Positions 35,293 through 44,916 of a stretch of DNA of 64,000 nt are shown here, in pieces. The translations under genes and the position numbers were made by a program. A model generated the notes under the pieces. It was given only the letters and a program-made list of their open reading frames with translations. It had not been told where the DNA came from and did not search any database. The stretch covers positions 124,001 to 188,000 of the forward strand of contig JAEZNO010000021.1 of the NCBI GenBank assembly GCA_023441805.1, given 5' to 3'. Every line of letters begins with the position of its first letter. The stretch's first letter is position 1. Origin of the DNA: Bacteroidota bacterium (lineage in GTDB: Bacteria > Bacteroidota > Bacteroidia > Bacteroidales > Lentimicrobiaceae).

Positions 35293-36162
35293 ATGAAAAA
35301 ATTATTAGTGATCGCTCTTTTACCGCTTATGTTTGCAGCTTGCGAAAACAAAGAACAAACAGCACGTATAAATCAGTTACAGGAAGAACAGTCAATGTTA
35401 GTAAATGAGTCGAAGACCAAAGATTCGCTTATTAATGACTTTATGCAAACACTGAATGAAATTGAATCGAATCTTGCAGAAATCAGGTCAAGAGAAAAAC
35501 TCATCAGTAAAGAAACCGGTTCAGGTACTGAGTTAAGCAGATCAGCCCGTCAGAGGGTTAATGAAGACATTCGCCTTATAAATGAATTAATGGCTGAAAA
35601 TAAAGAAAAGATTGCATCACTCAACAGTAAATTGAAGAAATCAAATCTCAGAATTGCTGAGTTTGAAAAAATGGTCGAAGCAACTAATCAGCAATTAGCA
35701 TTAAGAGATAGAGAGATAGATTCATTAAAAACCGAACTATCAAATCTTAACTTTACTATTGCTGTATTAAATGACACAATTTCGCGCATTAGCGATCGCA
35801 ACATGTCATTATCTGGTCAAATTACTGATCGTACCAATGAATTGAATACTGCCTATTACGTTGTTGGCGAAAAGAAAGAACTGATTGAACAAAAGATTCT
35901 AAGTAAACAAGGTGGTGTACTTGGAATTGGAAGAACACAGAAAGTAGCCGGAGATGTCAATCTGAATGACTTTACTAAAGTTGACATACGTAATTTGAAG
36001 TCTATTCCGCTGGATGCTAAGAAAGCAACAATCATGTCAGTGCATCCTGCCGGATCGTATGAACTTGTTGGAAATGATAAACATGTTAATGAACTAGTGA
36101 TAAAGGACCCGGAATTGTTTTGGCAAAAATCAAGGATGTTAGTTATCTCAACTGATGTTTAA
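35293..36162 (+). CDS. coiled-coil lipoprotein, unknown function
   Basis: The 289-residue protein has a lipoprotein signal with lipobox FAAC at about residue 17. Residues 20-200 are almost entirely coiled coil, with long heptad stretches (ARINQLQEEQSMLVNESKT, SNLRIAEFEKMVEATNQQL, EIDSLKTELSNLNFTIAVL). A small C-terminal domain holds YYVVGEKKELIEQKILSKQG and the closing segment ATIMSVHPAGSYELVGNDK. I recognise it only as a type common in Bacteroidota without a name. It probably stands in the envelope as a spacer or scaffold. It has its own promoter candidate and terminator, so it is monocistronic. Confidence 0.82.
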   Translation: MKKLLVIALLPLMFAACENKEQTARINQLQEEQSMLVNESKTKDSLINDFMQTLNEIESNLAEIRSREKLISKETGSGTELSRSARQRVNEDIRLINELMAENKEKIASLNSKLKKSNLRIAEFEKMVEATNQQLALRDREIDSLKTELSNLNFTIAVLNDTISRISDRNMSLSGQITDRTNELNTAYYVVGEKKELIEQKILSKQGGVLGIGRTQKVAGDVNLNDFTKVDIRNLKSIPLDAKKATIMSVHPAGSYELVGNDKHVNELVIKDPELFWQKSRMLVISTDV

Positions 36163-36184
36163 TCTTTGCTTCTTTGTAAATTTA

Positions 36185-36215
36185 TCCCCCGGCAATAATC
36201 TGTCGGGGGATTTTT
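36185..36215 (+). terminator. intrinsic terminator of the coiled-coil lipoprotein gene
   Basis: TCCCCCGGCA pairs with TGTCGGGGGA across a 6-nt loop (one G-T wobble), and five T follow. The stem is very GC-rich against an AT-rich background. Confidence 0.92.
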
Positions 36216-36249
36216 GCGTTTTATAATTAACATTATCTCATACTCCTGG

Positions 36250-38814
36250 ATGAAACAAACTAAATCTACATCCGGTATCAAGAAAAAAATTGTAGGTGGA
36301 TTTCTCCTTTTACTTACTTTGGTATTTCTTGCTATTTTCTCAGTAATACAATTAGCCACAAAACTTGCACCCCCTGACCCCGGTATTTCTACTTCGGCCA
36401 TAAAGCTCACGTTAACAAGTAATTTACTTTCATCAATTATCGAGGCCGACGGTCAGGCACGAGCTTACATAAGTACAGGCGATTCAAAATATCTTGATGC
36501 TTATTATGAGCAACAACGAAAATCAAATCAAATAGTAGATTCACTTGAGAGAGGAAGCATCTCAAACACAGGGCAATTTTTGAAAATGGTGGCAGTCGAC
36601 AGTCTTCTGCGGTTAAAAGAGGCTACCTATTCGAACTATTTTGAACTTCGGCAAAATGTTCTTGAAACAGGTGCAATTGACTTTACTCAACTATCTGCCC
36701 GAATAAAGGATACAATAATCACAATACCCGATAAAAGGATCAACAAAACAGTAACACAACAAATTTCGCAGCGCGAGCAGCCCAAGAAGAAAGGATTTTT
36801 CCCAAAAATATGGAACAATATTACCGGGAAGAAAAAGTCGGACACATTATCCTCAAAGGGACCTGAACTCATTGTAAAATATGATACCGTTACCACCTAC
36901 AGGACAACAATAGAGGATAATACGGTCAGTCAGGTTAAGGCCCAACTAAGGAGATACGAACAACAAAAAAATCTTCAGAAACAACTATTGGCCGAACGTG
37001 AGTTGATGCTTGTACAGGCTGATCAGGACATAATGAATGAAATACGAGCAGTATTGTTATTATTCGAAAAAGAAGAAATTTCAAAAGCAATTACTGAAAC
37101 CGAGAAGAACCATAAGTTACTTGATAATCTGTGGAAAACTGCTCTAATTTTGGCGGGTGCAGGTTTGCTCACAACCATCGGGTTCTTAATTCTTATTTGG
37201 AAGGATCTTGCAAAAAGTGCATTTTACAGAAAACAGTCGGAAGAGGCACGTACATTAGCCGAAAGTTTACTTAAAGTGAAAGAGCAATTTCTTGCCAACA
37301 TGAGTCACGAAATCAGAACACCTCTGACTTCAATAATCGGGTTCACCGAAAGGTTAACTAATACCCAGGTTTCAAATGAACAATCAAGATATCTAAAGTA
37401 CATAAGCTCTTCGTCTGAGCATCTGCTTGAACTGATAAATGACCTTTTAGATTTCTCTAAAATTGACAGCGGAAAATTACCTCTGGAAATAAAGGCTTTT
37501 GACCCTGAAGAGCTATTTCTTGATGCCTATGAAACCCTCGCTTCCCGTGCAAGCGAAAAAGGTATTGAGACAATTATCAGACAAAATGTATCCAATCTTA
37601 TCCTAAAAGGTGACCCTTTGAGATTAAGACAAATTGTGATTAATTTATTGAGTAACAGTCTGAAATTCACTGAAAAAGGAAAAATAGTACTCCAGACAAA
37701 AGCCCAGTTGCTACCTGATAATAAATATGCTAACCTGATCATAAGAGTGGCTGATACAGGAATAGGAATTCCTGAAGATAAATTAAACTACATTTTTGAA
37801 GAGTTCTCACAAGTTGACCATAGTATCACGCGACGATTTGGCGGATCAGGATTAGGGCTTGCAATCACGAAGAAATTGGTTGAAATGATGAACGGCACCA
37901 TTAATGTTGTCAGTAGGGAATTGCAGGGTACAATTTTTACGGTGAGATTGAAAGTACCGGTTTCAAGTGAAAGTATAAAGAGTAATTTACTGCCTGAAAC
38001 CGTAAGAGACTTGAAGGGAATAAACATTCTGGTAGCCGAAGACGATCCGACTACCCAGATATTGTTAGAAGAATTTCTCAAGAGCTATAATACCAATCTA
38101 TCAATAACATCGTCAGGTATTGAAGCATATAATTTATTCATTGAAAAACCTGATACTTTCGATATTGTGGCAACTGATATTCAAATGCCGGGATTGAGTG
38201 GAATTGAACTAGTGAAACTAATCAAGGAAACTTGTGAAAAAAGAAAAATTAAGTCACCCGTAATCATTGGTTTGACTGCTCATGCAGATAGTAGAGATTT
38301 TGAAACATTTAAGGCTGCCGGAATGGATCATTTTATACTCAAGCCATTTAGAAACAAGGATCTTAAAGCGATATTTAACACGATCTCACTACCGGATAAG
38401 CCTGCGAAAGAATCCAATGATCCAGTTACAGTAACAATCAACATTGGAACGACTGAAATCAACAATTCGACAAGTCTTGATTTATCGAGTTTCAGAAAAT
38501 TTGCCGGTAATGACGAAAATTCACTGAATAGAATAATTATCTCGCTGAATGAAAATCTGGAAAAGACATTAGACCAGATGAAGGTAAAGTATCAGGAAAA
38601 GGATTTTCATGGTTTATCGGTACTCGCACACAGATTACAACCAAACATAAAATTGCTTGGAGTGGCAGATGCAGCTGCCATATTACGGGAACTGGAAGTT
38701 ATCAGTAGAAATGAAACTCCTGACGATGATGTTATTAGTGAGAAACTACAGGTGACATCAGCACATATTAAAAGAATACAGGTTGAGCTTCAGAAAATAG
38801 CTATTCCCGGGTAA
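36250..38814 (+). CDS. hybrid sensor histidine kinase / response regulator with Hpt domain
   Basis: From the ATG at 36250 the protein has 854 residues; an upstream in-frame TTG falls in the terminator and was rejected. It has an N-terminal helix, a periplasmic helical sensor region of about 250 residues (CHASE3-like by length and helicity), and a second helix near residue 300. The HisKA box NMSHEIRTPLTSIIGF places the phosphorylated His at 353. The kinase N, G1 and G2 boxes are INLLSNSLKF, VADTGIGIPED and GGSGLGLAI. The receiver has Asp643 in VATDIQMPG, and the Hpt His794 is in LAHRLQPN. A full His-Asp-His relay is present. It converges on a sigma-54 regulator 7 bp away, its likeliest Asp partner. 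Confidence 0.93.
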   Translation: MKQTKSTSGIKKKIVGGFLLLLTLVFLAIFSVIQLATKLAPPDPGISTSAIKLTLTSNLLSSIIEADGQARAYISTGDSKYLDAYYEQQRKSNQIVDSLERGSISNTGQFLKMVAVDSLLRLKEATYSNYFELRQNVLETGAIDFTQLSARIKDTIITIPDKRINKTVTQQISQREQPKKKGFFPKIWNNITGKKKSDTLSSKGPELIVKYDTVTTYRTTIEDNTVSQVKAQLRRYEQQKNLQKQLLAERELMLVQADQDIMNEIRAVLLLFEKEEISKAITETEKNHKLLDNLWKTALILAGAGLLTTIGFLILIWKDLAKSAFYRKQSEEARTLAESLLKVKEQFLANMSHEIRTPLTSIIGFTERLTNTQVSNEQSRYLKYISSSSEHLLELINDLLDFSKIDSGKLPLEIKAFDPEELFLDAYETLASRASEKGIETIIRQNVSNLILKGDPLRLRQIVINLLSNSLKFTEKGKIVLQTKAQLLPDNKYANLIIRVADTGIGIPEDKLNYIFEEFSQVDHSITRRFGGSGLGLAITKKLVEMMNGTINVVSRELQGTIFTVRLKVPVSSESIKSNLLPETVRDLKGINILVAEDDPTTQILLEEFLKSYNTNLSITSSGIEAYNLFIEKPDTFDIVATDIQMPGLSGIELVKLIKETCEKRKIKSPVIIGLTAHADSRDFETFKAAGMDHFILKPFRNKDLKAIFNTISLPDKPAKESNDPVTVTINIGTTEINNSTSLDLSSFRKFAGNDENSLNRIIISLNENLEKTLDQMKVKYQEKDFHGLSVLAHRLQPNIKLLGVADAAAILRELEVISRNETPDDDVISEKLQVTSAHIKRIQVELQKIAIPG

Positions 38815-38821
38815 CAAATAA

Positions 38822-40231
38822 TTACTGCAACGGAATATTATAGAGTCTCATCTTATTGTAGAGGGTCTTTCTGTCGACATTGAGTATTTTGGCAGCTTTT
38901 GATTTGTTAAACCTCACCTTTTCCAGTGTGTTGATTATCAAATCACGTTCACTCTTATGAGCTGCATCCTTTAACTCAACAGGTTGAAAGTTTTGATTTG
39001 TTTGTTGGAAGGAATTCATTCCGGATATTGAGGAATGGTTGGCATGAGAAGTTGATTGGTAAGCTTCGTTAATCATTTCCTCCGGCAATGTATCTTTAAA
39101 GATTGTATCGCCTTTAGTCAGAAGGACAGCCCGTTTGATTATATTTTTAAACTCTCTGAAATTACCAGGCCATGAGTAGCGAGAGAAGATGTCAACCACT
39201 TCATCTTCGAAATACTCAACATTTCTTCCAAGATCTTCGTTTGCCTGTTTAAGGAAGTGCTTCGCAAAAAGCATCAAATCTTCAGGGCGCTGACGTAATG
39301 GTGCTACATGAATGGCAAATTCATTAATTCTGTGATACAGATCCTCCCTGAAGTCACCTTTAGCTACCGACTGCTTTAAGTCTTCATTAGTAGCAGTTAT
39401 TATTCTTACATCAATACTAATTTCATTGGTAGAACCAATTCTCCTGATCTTTCTTTCCTGGATAGCTCTTAAAAGCTGAACCTGAATTTCATAACTGAGG
39501 TTGCCTATTTCATCGAGGAAGATAGTACCGCCATTTGCAGCTTCAAACTGACCCTGCTTATCAGAAAATGCACCGGTAAACGAGCCTTTCAGATGACCGA
39601 ACAATTCACTTCCGGCTAAATCACGTGGTAAAGCACCGCAATCTATGGCAATGAAATTCTTATCATGCCTTTGGCTGCCCATATGAATCTTTCTGGCAAT
39701 AAATTCTTTACCGGTTCCACTTTCCCCCATAATCAAAACTGACATATTAGTGGGAGCTACCAGACTAACGTACTCACTGATACGTTGTGCAGGCGGGCTA
39801 TAGCCTTCAACGAAGAATGAAGTCTTCTCTTTACCGGATTCGGTAGCAGTAATATTGTTGACCGGATTTAATGCACGCTTTATAGTCAAGAGGATTTCAT
39901 CAGGATTAACCGGCTTAGCTACATAATCAAAAGCACCAAGTTTCATTGCCTGCACTGCAGTCCTTATATCAGCATATCCTGTCATTAAAATCACCGGAAC
40001 ATGTGAGTGTTCATGCATAACAGCCCTGAGTACTTCAAGACCATCATTATCAGGCAGACGTAAATCGGTGAGAACAATATCAGGTTTAAACTGTGCCAAT
40101 TGTTTTGAAGCATCCTTAAATGAAAATGACTGTTGGACTTTAAAGCCTTGTTTTACAAGGAAAGTTTCCAACATAAGGCAAAAGGTTACATCGTCATCAA
40201 CAATAAGGATTTTATGCATTGAAAGATCCAT
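38822..40231 (-). CDS. sigma-54-dependent response regulator (NtrC/AtoC type)
   Basis: The 469-residue protein has a receiver domain with Asp56 in IVLTDLRLPDNDG, an AAA+ domain and a Fis-type helix-turn-helix at the C terminus (SKAAKILNVDRKTLYNKMRL). Walker A is GESGTGKEF and Walker B GGTIFLDEIGN. The sigma-54 contact loop is GSFTGA rather than the usual GAFTGA. It would activate RpoN promoters when phosphorylated. A second start 12 bp later (MHKILIVDDD) is equally possible. The convergent hybrid kinase is a likely phosphodonor; target genes are unknown. Confidence 0.94.
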   Translation of the reverse strand: MDLSMHKILIVDDDVTFCLMLETFLVKQGFKVQQSFSFKDASKQLAQFKPDIVLTDLRLPDNDGLEVLRAVMHEHSHVPVILMTGYADIRTAVQAMKLGAFDYVAKPVNPDEILLTIKRALNPVNNITATESGKEKTSFFVEGYSPPAQRISEYVSLVAPTNMSVLIMGESGTGKEFIARKIHMGSQRHDKNFIAIDCGALPRDLAGSELFGHLKGSFTGAFSDKQGQFEAANGGTIFLDEIGNLSYEIQVQLLRAIQERKIRRIGSTNEISIDVRIITATNEDLKQSVAKGDFREDLYHRINEFAIHVAPLRQRPEDLMLFAKHFLKQANEDLGRNVEYFEDEVVDIFSRYSWPGNFREFKNIIKRAVLLTKGDTIFKDTLPEEMINEAYQSTSHANHSSISGMNSFQQTNQNFQPVELKDAAHKSERDLIINTLEKVRFNKSKAAKILNVDRKTLYNKMRLYNIPLQ

Positions 40232-40317
40232 CTATTATAAGTCAGTAAAACGTTAAGGGTAACTATTTGTTGATACCTTGCAGAATGAAAAACCGGTATT
40301 GTGAACAAATATACAAC

Positions 40318-41934
40318 TTATCTGGCAATACTGAGCTTTGAGAACAATGTCTCCTGTTGCATAGCCTGGAGGGCATGCATCAGTTCATTATCAATAGGGC
40401 TGATGATTTCGAAATAGCTGTTAATATCAAACAGGTTTCTGGCAATAATACCTTTAATGATATACTTGATCTCATCACCTGATTTTTCCATAGAATCCTC
40501 AGCAGGTTTAACTCCCTTTGATTCTGCAAACTCTAAGAATTGCGACAGGATATTTTCATCTATTCCAAACTTAGCTTTATAATCCTGGAAAGTTTTGTAT
40601 TCTCTGTTAATTTTACCCCTATTGCTCTCAAGATATTTGAGAACAAAATCATTAAACACTCCTTTTCTCCAGAGATCAGTATAAAATGGAGAACTGGCTG
40701 TGGTATCAAGTGGGATGAACACATCGGGCATAATGCCACCTCCTCCGTAAACTATTCTTTTTGAAGGTGTATAATATTTCAACGAATCGGGGAATTTAAT
40801 GCTGTCAGCTGATACAAATTCACCATGCTTATAACGGTTTGTCAGATCAGCATAATAGTCTTCCACTCCACCTTCATAGGATTTTTGTATACTTCTTCCC
40901 GAAGGAGTATAATATCTTGCGGTAGTTAATCTTATCATTGAACTATCGGGGAGAAGGAATGGGCGTTGAACTAATCCTTTACCGAATGATCTGCGTCCAA
41001 CAATAAGACCACGATCCCAGTCCTGTACAGCACCTGCAACGATTTCGCTTGCTGAGGCACTACCTTCATTAACCAGAACTATTAATTTTCCCTCTTCAAA
41101 ATTCCCCTTATTTGTCGCTTTAAATTCCATTCTTGGACTTCTAAGTCCTTCAGTATATACTATCAAACGGTTAGCAGGAAGAAAATCATCTGACAACTCA
41201 ACTGCAATATCCAGAAAACCACCTGAATTGTTGCGTAAGTCAAGTATCAGATCCTTCATGCCTTTGCTTTTCAATGATGCGATGGCAGTCTTCATCTCAT
41301 CCATTGAAGTTCTGGCGAACCTGGTGAGTTTTATGTATCCTACCTGTTCATCAAGCATAAAAGTTGCGTCGATGCTATTTAAAGGAATTTTATCTCTCTT
41401 AATGGTGTACGATATAAGGGGAAGTGAGTTATTGCGAAGAATATCAATCTCCACTTCGGTTCCTTTAGGTCCCCTTAGTTTTTCCATTACATAGGTATTT
41501 GAAACCTTCTTACCAAAGGCATCCTCTTCATTGATACGAATAATTTTATCACCCGCCATAATGCCTAGCTTGTCAGAAGGGCCTCCCGGGACAGCTGAAA
41601 TTACAAGAATGGTATCATTATATATCTGAAATTGAATACCAACACCTTCGAAATTTCCAAGTAATGGCTCATTGGCTCTTTTTACTTCTTTTTTCGACAG
41701 ATAAATTGAATGCGGATCAAGCTCTTTTAGCATTGAGACAATAGCTGTTTCAGTCAATTCATCCTGATCAGTTGAATCCACATAGTAATAATTTATGAAT
41801 TGAAGAAGACTGGAGTACTTTTCAACATTTGCCCTGATTTCATTCCTTTGTGCGCTGGTAGTTTGAAAACTAAGTAGACCCAGAGCAAGGAGAAGTGAGA
41901 AAGCGATTTTATATAAATTTCCCGATTTGGTCAT
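40318..41934 (-). CDS. S41 family C-terminal processing peptidase
   Basis: The 538-residue exported protease has a signal peptide (IAFSLLLALGLLSFQTTSAQ), a PDZ domain (GVGIQFQIYNDTILVISAV, PSDKLGIMAGDKIIRI), and the S41 core. The catalytic Ser is in NEGSASASEIVAGAVQDW and the Lys in GRRSFGKGLVQ. A C-terminal helical region of about 130 residues follows (KFGIDENILSQFLEFAESKG). Such tail-specific proteases trim periplasmic proteins and regulate cell-wall hydrolases. The gene is upstream of the sigma-54 regulator in the same direction, 86 bp apart, without an obvious terminator. Confidence 0.94.
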   Translation of the reverse strand: MTKSGNLYKIAFSLLLALGLLSFQTTSAQRNEIRANVEKYSSLLQFINYYYVDSTDQDELTETAIVSMLKELDPHSIYLSKKEVKRANEPLLGNFEGVGIQFQIYNDTILVISAVPGGPSDKLGIMAGDKIIRINEEDAFGKKVSNTYVMEKLRGPKGTEVEIDILRNNSLPLISYTIKRDKIPLNSIDATFMLDEQVGYIKLTRFARTSMDEMKTAIASLKSKGMKDLILDLRNNSGGFLDIAVELSDDFLPANRLIVYTEGLRSPRMEFKATNKGNFEEGKLIVLVNEGSASASEIVAGAVQDWDRGLIVGRRSFGKGLVQRPFLLPDSSMIRLTTARYYTPSGRSIQKSYEGGVEDYYADLTNRYKHGEFVSADSIKFPDSLKYYTPSKRIVYGGGGIMPDVFIPLDTTASSPFYTDLWRKGVFNDFVLKYLESNRGKINREYKTFQDYKAKFGIDENILSQFLEFAESKGVKPAEDSMEKSGDEIKYIIKGIIARNLFDINSYFEIISPIDNELMHALQAMQQETLFSKLSIAR

Positions 41935-42094
41935 GGTTGAAGATATTTTTTCGAATTAAGCAAAACAAAATTACGCTTTATTGATTTATTAGGTTGATTA
42001 TTAAAAGAAATAACTGAGGGTTATTAACAATTTTTAGTAGAACATGTCTTTTATTTTTTTTCACTACCTTTATGTTTATTAAGCTCCTAACCGC

Positions 42095-42811
42095 ATGAAA
42101 CACAAATACCCAGCCACTATTGGAATAATTTTGTCATCATTATTGATTGCATTTAATGCATGCAAACATGAGCCTGATGAAGATGATCCTCTAAATCCTA
42201 ATCCTTCAGACACATTAGGTCTGATAACATGTGATCCCGACACGACGTATTTTCAAAATCAAGTGCTCCCGATTTTTCAGTCAAGTTGCGCATTATCAGG
42301 CTGTCATGATGCTACAACGGCTGAACACGACTTAATATTGTCTGATTATTCCCATATTATCAGTAGTGGTCATATTGAACCGGGTGATGCGTCAGATAGT
42401 GAAATTTATGAAAAGATTACTGAGGAAGATGATGATGACAGAATGCCACCTGCTCCATTTCCAAGATTAAGTAGTGAAAGTATTGCCCTCATAAGAAACT
42501 GGATTAATCAGGGTGCACTCAATAATCACTGTGATACAGATTGTGACACAACAGTGTTTACATATTCCGGAGCCATTAGATCAATAATTCAGCAAAATTG
42601 TGTCGGATGTCATAATTCCTCATTTTCAAACGCAGGAGTAGTTTTAGACAGTTATCAGGGTGTTGCTGCTATTGCTAACGATGGCAGGCTGCTTGGCACA
42701 ATATCTCATTCAGCGGGTTTTATCCCAATGCCTTTTAATGCAGCCAAATTACCTGATTGTAAAATAGCGCAGGTACGTAAATGGATTGAAGCCGGAAGTC
42801 TTAACAACTAA
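42095..42811 (+). CDS. cytochrome c-like lipoprotein with two heme motifs
   Basis: The 238-residue protein has a signal with lipobox-like NAC (LIAFNACKH) and two repeats of a planctomycete-type cytochrome c fold. The first repeat has CALSGCH, a C-x4-CH variant, with a possible axial Met in DRMPP. The second has the canonical CVGCH and MPFNAAKLPDC. Each repeat ends in a similar RxWIxxG block (IRNWINQGAL, VRKWIEAGSL). It is probably anchored in the outer membrane facing the periplasm or surface. A single-heme relative follows at once and a beta-barrel gene after that, which suggests an electron-transfer unit. Confidence 0.82.
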   Translation: MKHKYPATIGIILSSLLIAFNACKHEPDEDDPLNPNPSDTLGLITCDPDTTYFQNQVLPIFQSSCALSGCHDATTAEHDLILSDYSHIISSGHIEPGDASDSEIYEKITEEDDDDRMPPAPFPRLSSESIALIRNWINQGALNNHCDTDCDTTVFTYSGAIRSIIQQNCVGCHNSSFSNAGVVLDSYQGVAAIANDGRLLGTISHSAGFIPMPFNAAKLPDCKIAQVRKWIEAGSLNN

Positions 42812-42820
42812 TTGAAAATC

Positions 42821-43195
42821 ATGAAAAACATTCTTCTTTTGAGTTTATTGACAGCAATTTCAGCCTTGTCTCTTACTTCATGCTATTATGACAGTGAAGA
42901 AGATTTATACTCTGGAATCAGCACATGCGATACGACTAATATTACATTCTCGCAAACTGTACAACCAATTCTGAGTCAGCACTGTAACATTTGTCATAAC
43001 ACAACTATAAATAACGGTGGAGTGATTACCGATAATTACAATGATCTGATTAATCCGGTGAATAGCGGAATCTTCTGGAAAGCAATCAATCATGAACCGG
43101 GTGCCATACCAATGCCATTTAATGGCCAGAAACTCTCAGATTGCGACCTGAGTAAAATAAAAGTTTGGATTAATCAGGGTGCACCAAATAATTAG
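42821..43195 (+). CDS. small single-heme cytochrome c-like lipoprotein
   Basis: I start this gene at the ATG at 42821 (124 residues); an in-frame TTG right after the upstream stop is less likely. The signal MKNILLLSLLTAISALSLTSC has the lipobox LTSC. One heme motif, CNICH, is followed by a possible axial Met in IPMPFNG and by the same VWINQGAP ending as the upstream protein. It looks like a duplicated single domain of its neighbour, separated by 9 bp and surely cotranscribed. Confidence 0.82.
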   Translation: MKNILLLSLLTAISALSLTSCYYDSEEDLYSGISTCDTTNITFSQTVQPILSQHCNICHNTTINNGGVITDNYNDLINPVNSGIFWKAINHEPGAIPMPFNGQKLSDCDLSKIKVWINQGAPNN

Positions 43196-43256
43196 AATGA
43201 ATCAAAAAAGATACAATTTCCGCAATTAGAGCCTGAATATTAATAAAAGCTGAATT

Positions 43257-44147
43257 ATGAGACACATTTTACAAATAATTATCCCAATCTTCGCAGTGTT
43301 CTATTCATTAAATGGATCGGCTCAGGATTTGATGGATGTATTCGGTGAAGAAGAGCCTAAGATTGAATATACTACTGCAACATTCAAAACCACAAGACTG
43401 GTTTCAGGGCAATCAATTGAGAACCCTGCCAATGGAGTGTTACTATTTATGATTTCACATCACTTTGGTAGGCTAAATCAGGGTGCCTATGACTTTTTTG
43501 GATTAGATCAGGCAACTATTCGCCTGGGTCTGGAATATGGAATCAATAATTTCATTAGTGTTGGCATTGGACGAAGTACTTATCAGAAGACTTTCGATGG
43601 ATTTGTCAAAGCAAAAATCCTCCGACAAAGTAAAGGCTTAAGAAACATACCTATTTCAATTTCAGCTTTTACAGGAATGGATCTCTTTTCATTAAAGTGG
43701 CAGGATGAAGAAAGAACAAATTATTTTAGCTCACGATTATCATTTGTAAATCAACTACTTATTGCCAGAAAGTTCAGTGAAAATTTATCACTCCAAATTG
43801 CACCGGTGCATGTTCATAAGAATTTAGTTGTTGAAACAGGCACTAATGATAATTTTGCAATTGGAATGGGTGGCAGATACAAACTAACAAAGAGAACAAG
43901 TCTCAATGTTGAGTATTTCTATAACCTTCCCGGTTACATAGCCGATAATACTGTTGATCCTTTATCAATTGGCTTTGATATTGAAACCGGAGGACATGTC
44001 TTCCAACTTCATTTTACAAATGCACAACCAATGTTTGACAGAGCCTTAGTGACTGAAACTCAAGGAAAATGGAGTAATGGAGACATTTATTTTGGATTTA
44101 ACATCAGCAGGGTATTTACTATAAAGAAACCGGCCGAATTCAAATAA
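43257..44147 (+). CDS. DUF5777 beta-barrel outer-membrane protein
   Basis: The 296-residue protein has a signal peptide ending NGSAQ and then alternating polar/hydrophobic strands typical of an outer-membrane barrel (TTATFKTTRLVSGQS, NPANGVLLFMISHHFGRL, IRLGLEYGINNFISVGIG), ending with an aromatic-rich strand GDIYFGFNISRVFTI. These match the DUF5777 family. It lies 61 bp after two cytochrome lipoproteins. By analogy with porin-cytochrome conduits it might host electron transfer through the outer membrane, but this is speculation. Confidence 0.82.
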   Translation: MRHILQIIIPIFAVFYSLNGSAQDLMDVFGEEEPKIEYTTATFKTTRLVSGQSIENPANGVLLFMISHHFGRLNQGAYDFFGLDQATIRLGLEYGINNFISVGIGRSTYQKTFDGFVKAKILRQSKGLRNIPISISAFTGMDLFSLKWQDEERTNYFSSRLSFVNQLLIARKFSENLSLQIAPVHVHKNLVVETGTNDNFAIGMGGRYKLTKRTSLNVEYFYNLPGYIADNTVDPLSIGFDIETGGHVFQLHFTNAQPMFDRALVTETQGKWSNGDIYFGFNISRVFTIKKPAEFK

Positions 44148-44157
44148 GTAAACTATA

Positions 44158-44889
44158 ATGGCACTAAATGAAGCAGAAGAAAAGGGTCAGTTGCTTTCCG
44201 CATCTTTAAAAGCTGCATCAATAATTGCAGTGCTATGGATTGTAAAAGCTATTGAAACCCTCCTTGACACTTCATTTGCCTTCTTAGGAATATTGCCTTT
44301 GCAGGTTAAAGGTCTTAAAGGGATATTATTTTCTCCACTTGTTCATGGAAGTATTGAACACTTAATTTCAAATTCAATCCCCTTCTTTCTTTTAAGTGCT
44401 GCTCTGTTTTACTATTACAAGTCGAAAGCATGGCAGTTGCTCATAATTTCGTGGCTGATGACAGGATTATGGGTTTGGGTCTTTGCACGAGGAAATTCAT
44501 ATCACATAGGTGCCAGCGGTGTCGTATACGCTCTGGCCTCTTTTCATTTTGTAAGCGGAGTAATTCGGAAAGAACCCCGACTGGCCGCATTCAGTCTTCT
44601 TGTTGTATTTCTTTATGGTAGTTTTATTTGGGGAATTTTTCCAGGATTCGCAGTTAAGGAACGAATATCATGGGAAGGACATTTAATGGGAGCTATTGCG
44701 GGAGTTGTTTTAGCCTTCTTCTATCGCGATACAGGCCCACAGAAACCCGAATACTGGAGTGATGAGAATGAAGAAGATGATGAAAACATTGACGATACCA
44801 CTAAAGACATAGACAACTCATCACAGCAACCTCCGGTTACTTATTTTTACCGGGAGAAAGATGGTGACTCAATTAATAAACCTGAATAG
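44158..44889 (+). CDS. rhomboid family intramembrane serine protease
   Basis: The 243-residue protein has six hydrophobic helices. The catalytic Ser is in HIGASGVVYAL (GASG motif) and the catalytic His in WEGHLMGAIAG. The oxyanion-side Asn is in HLISNSIPFF. The C-terminal tail is acidic and soluble (DENEEDDENIDDTTKDID). Rhomboids cut membrane-protein segments, and no substrate is evident. The gene starts 10 bp after the DUF5777 stop, so it may be in the same operon. It converges with the helix-hairpin-helix gene across 27 bp. Confidence 0.92.
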   Translation: MALNEAEEKGQLLSASLKAASIIAVLWIVKAIETLLDTSFAFLGILPLQVKGLKGILFSPLVHGSIEHLISNSIPFFLLSAALFYYYKSKAWQLLIISWLMTGLWVWVFARGNSYHIGASGVVYALASFHFVSGVIRKEPRLAAFSLLVVFLYGSFIWGIFPGFAVKERISWEGHLMGAIAGVVLAFFYRDTGPQKPEYWSDENEEDDENIDDTTKDIDNSSQQPPVTYFYREKDGDSINKPE

Positions 44890-44916
44890 AACAACTAATT
44901 AAAACATGCCACTGCC

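Noticed and set aside
36214..36249. TTG start for the hybrid kinase 36 bp upstream of the ATG
   Set aside because: The TTG lies at the end of the upstream gene's terminator, and the added residues do not improve the N-terminal membrane helix.
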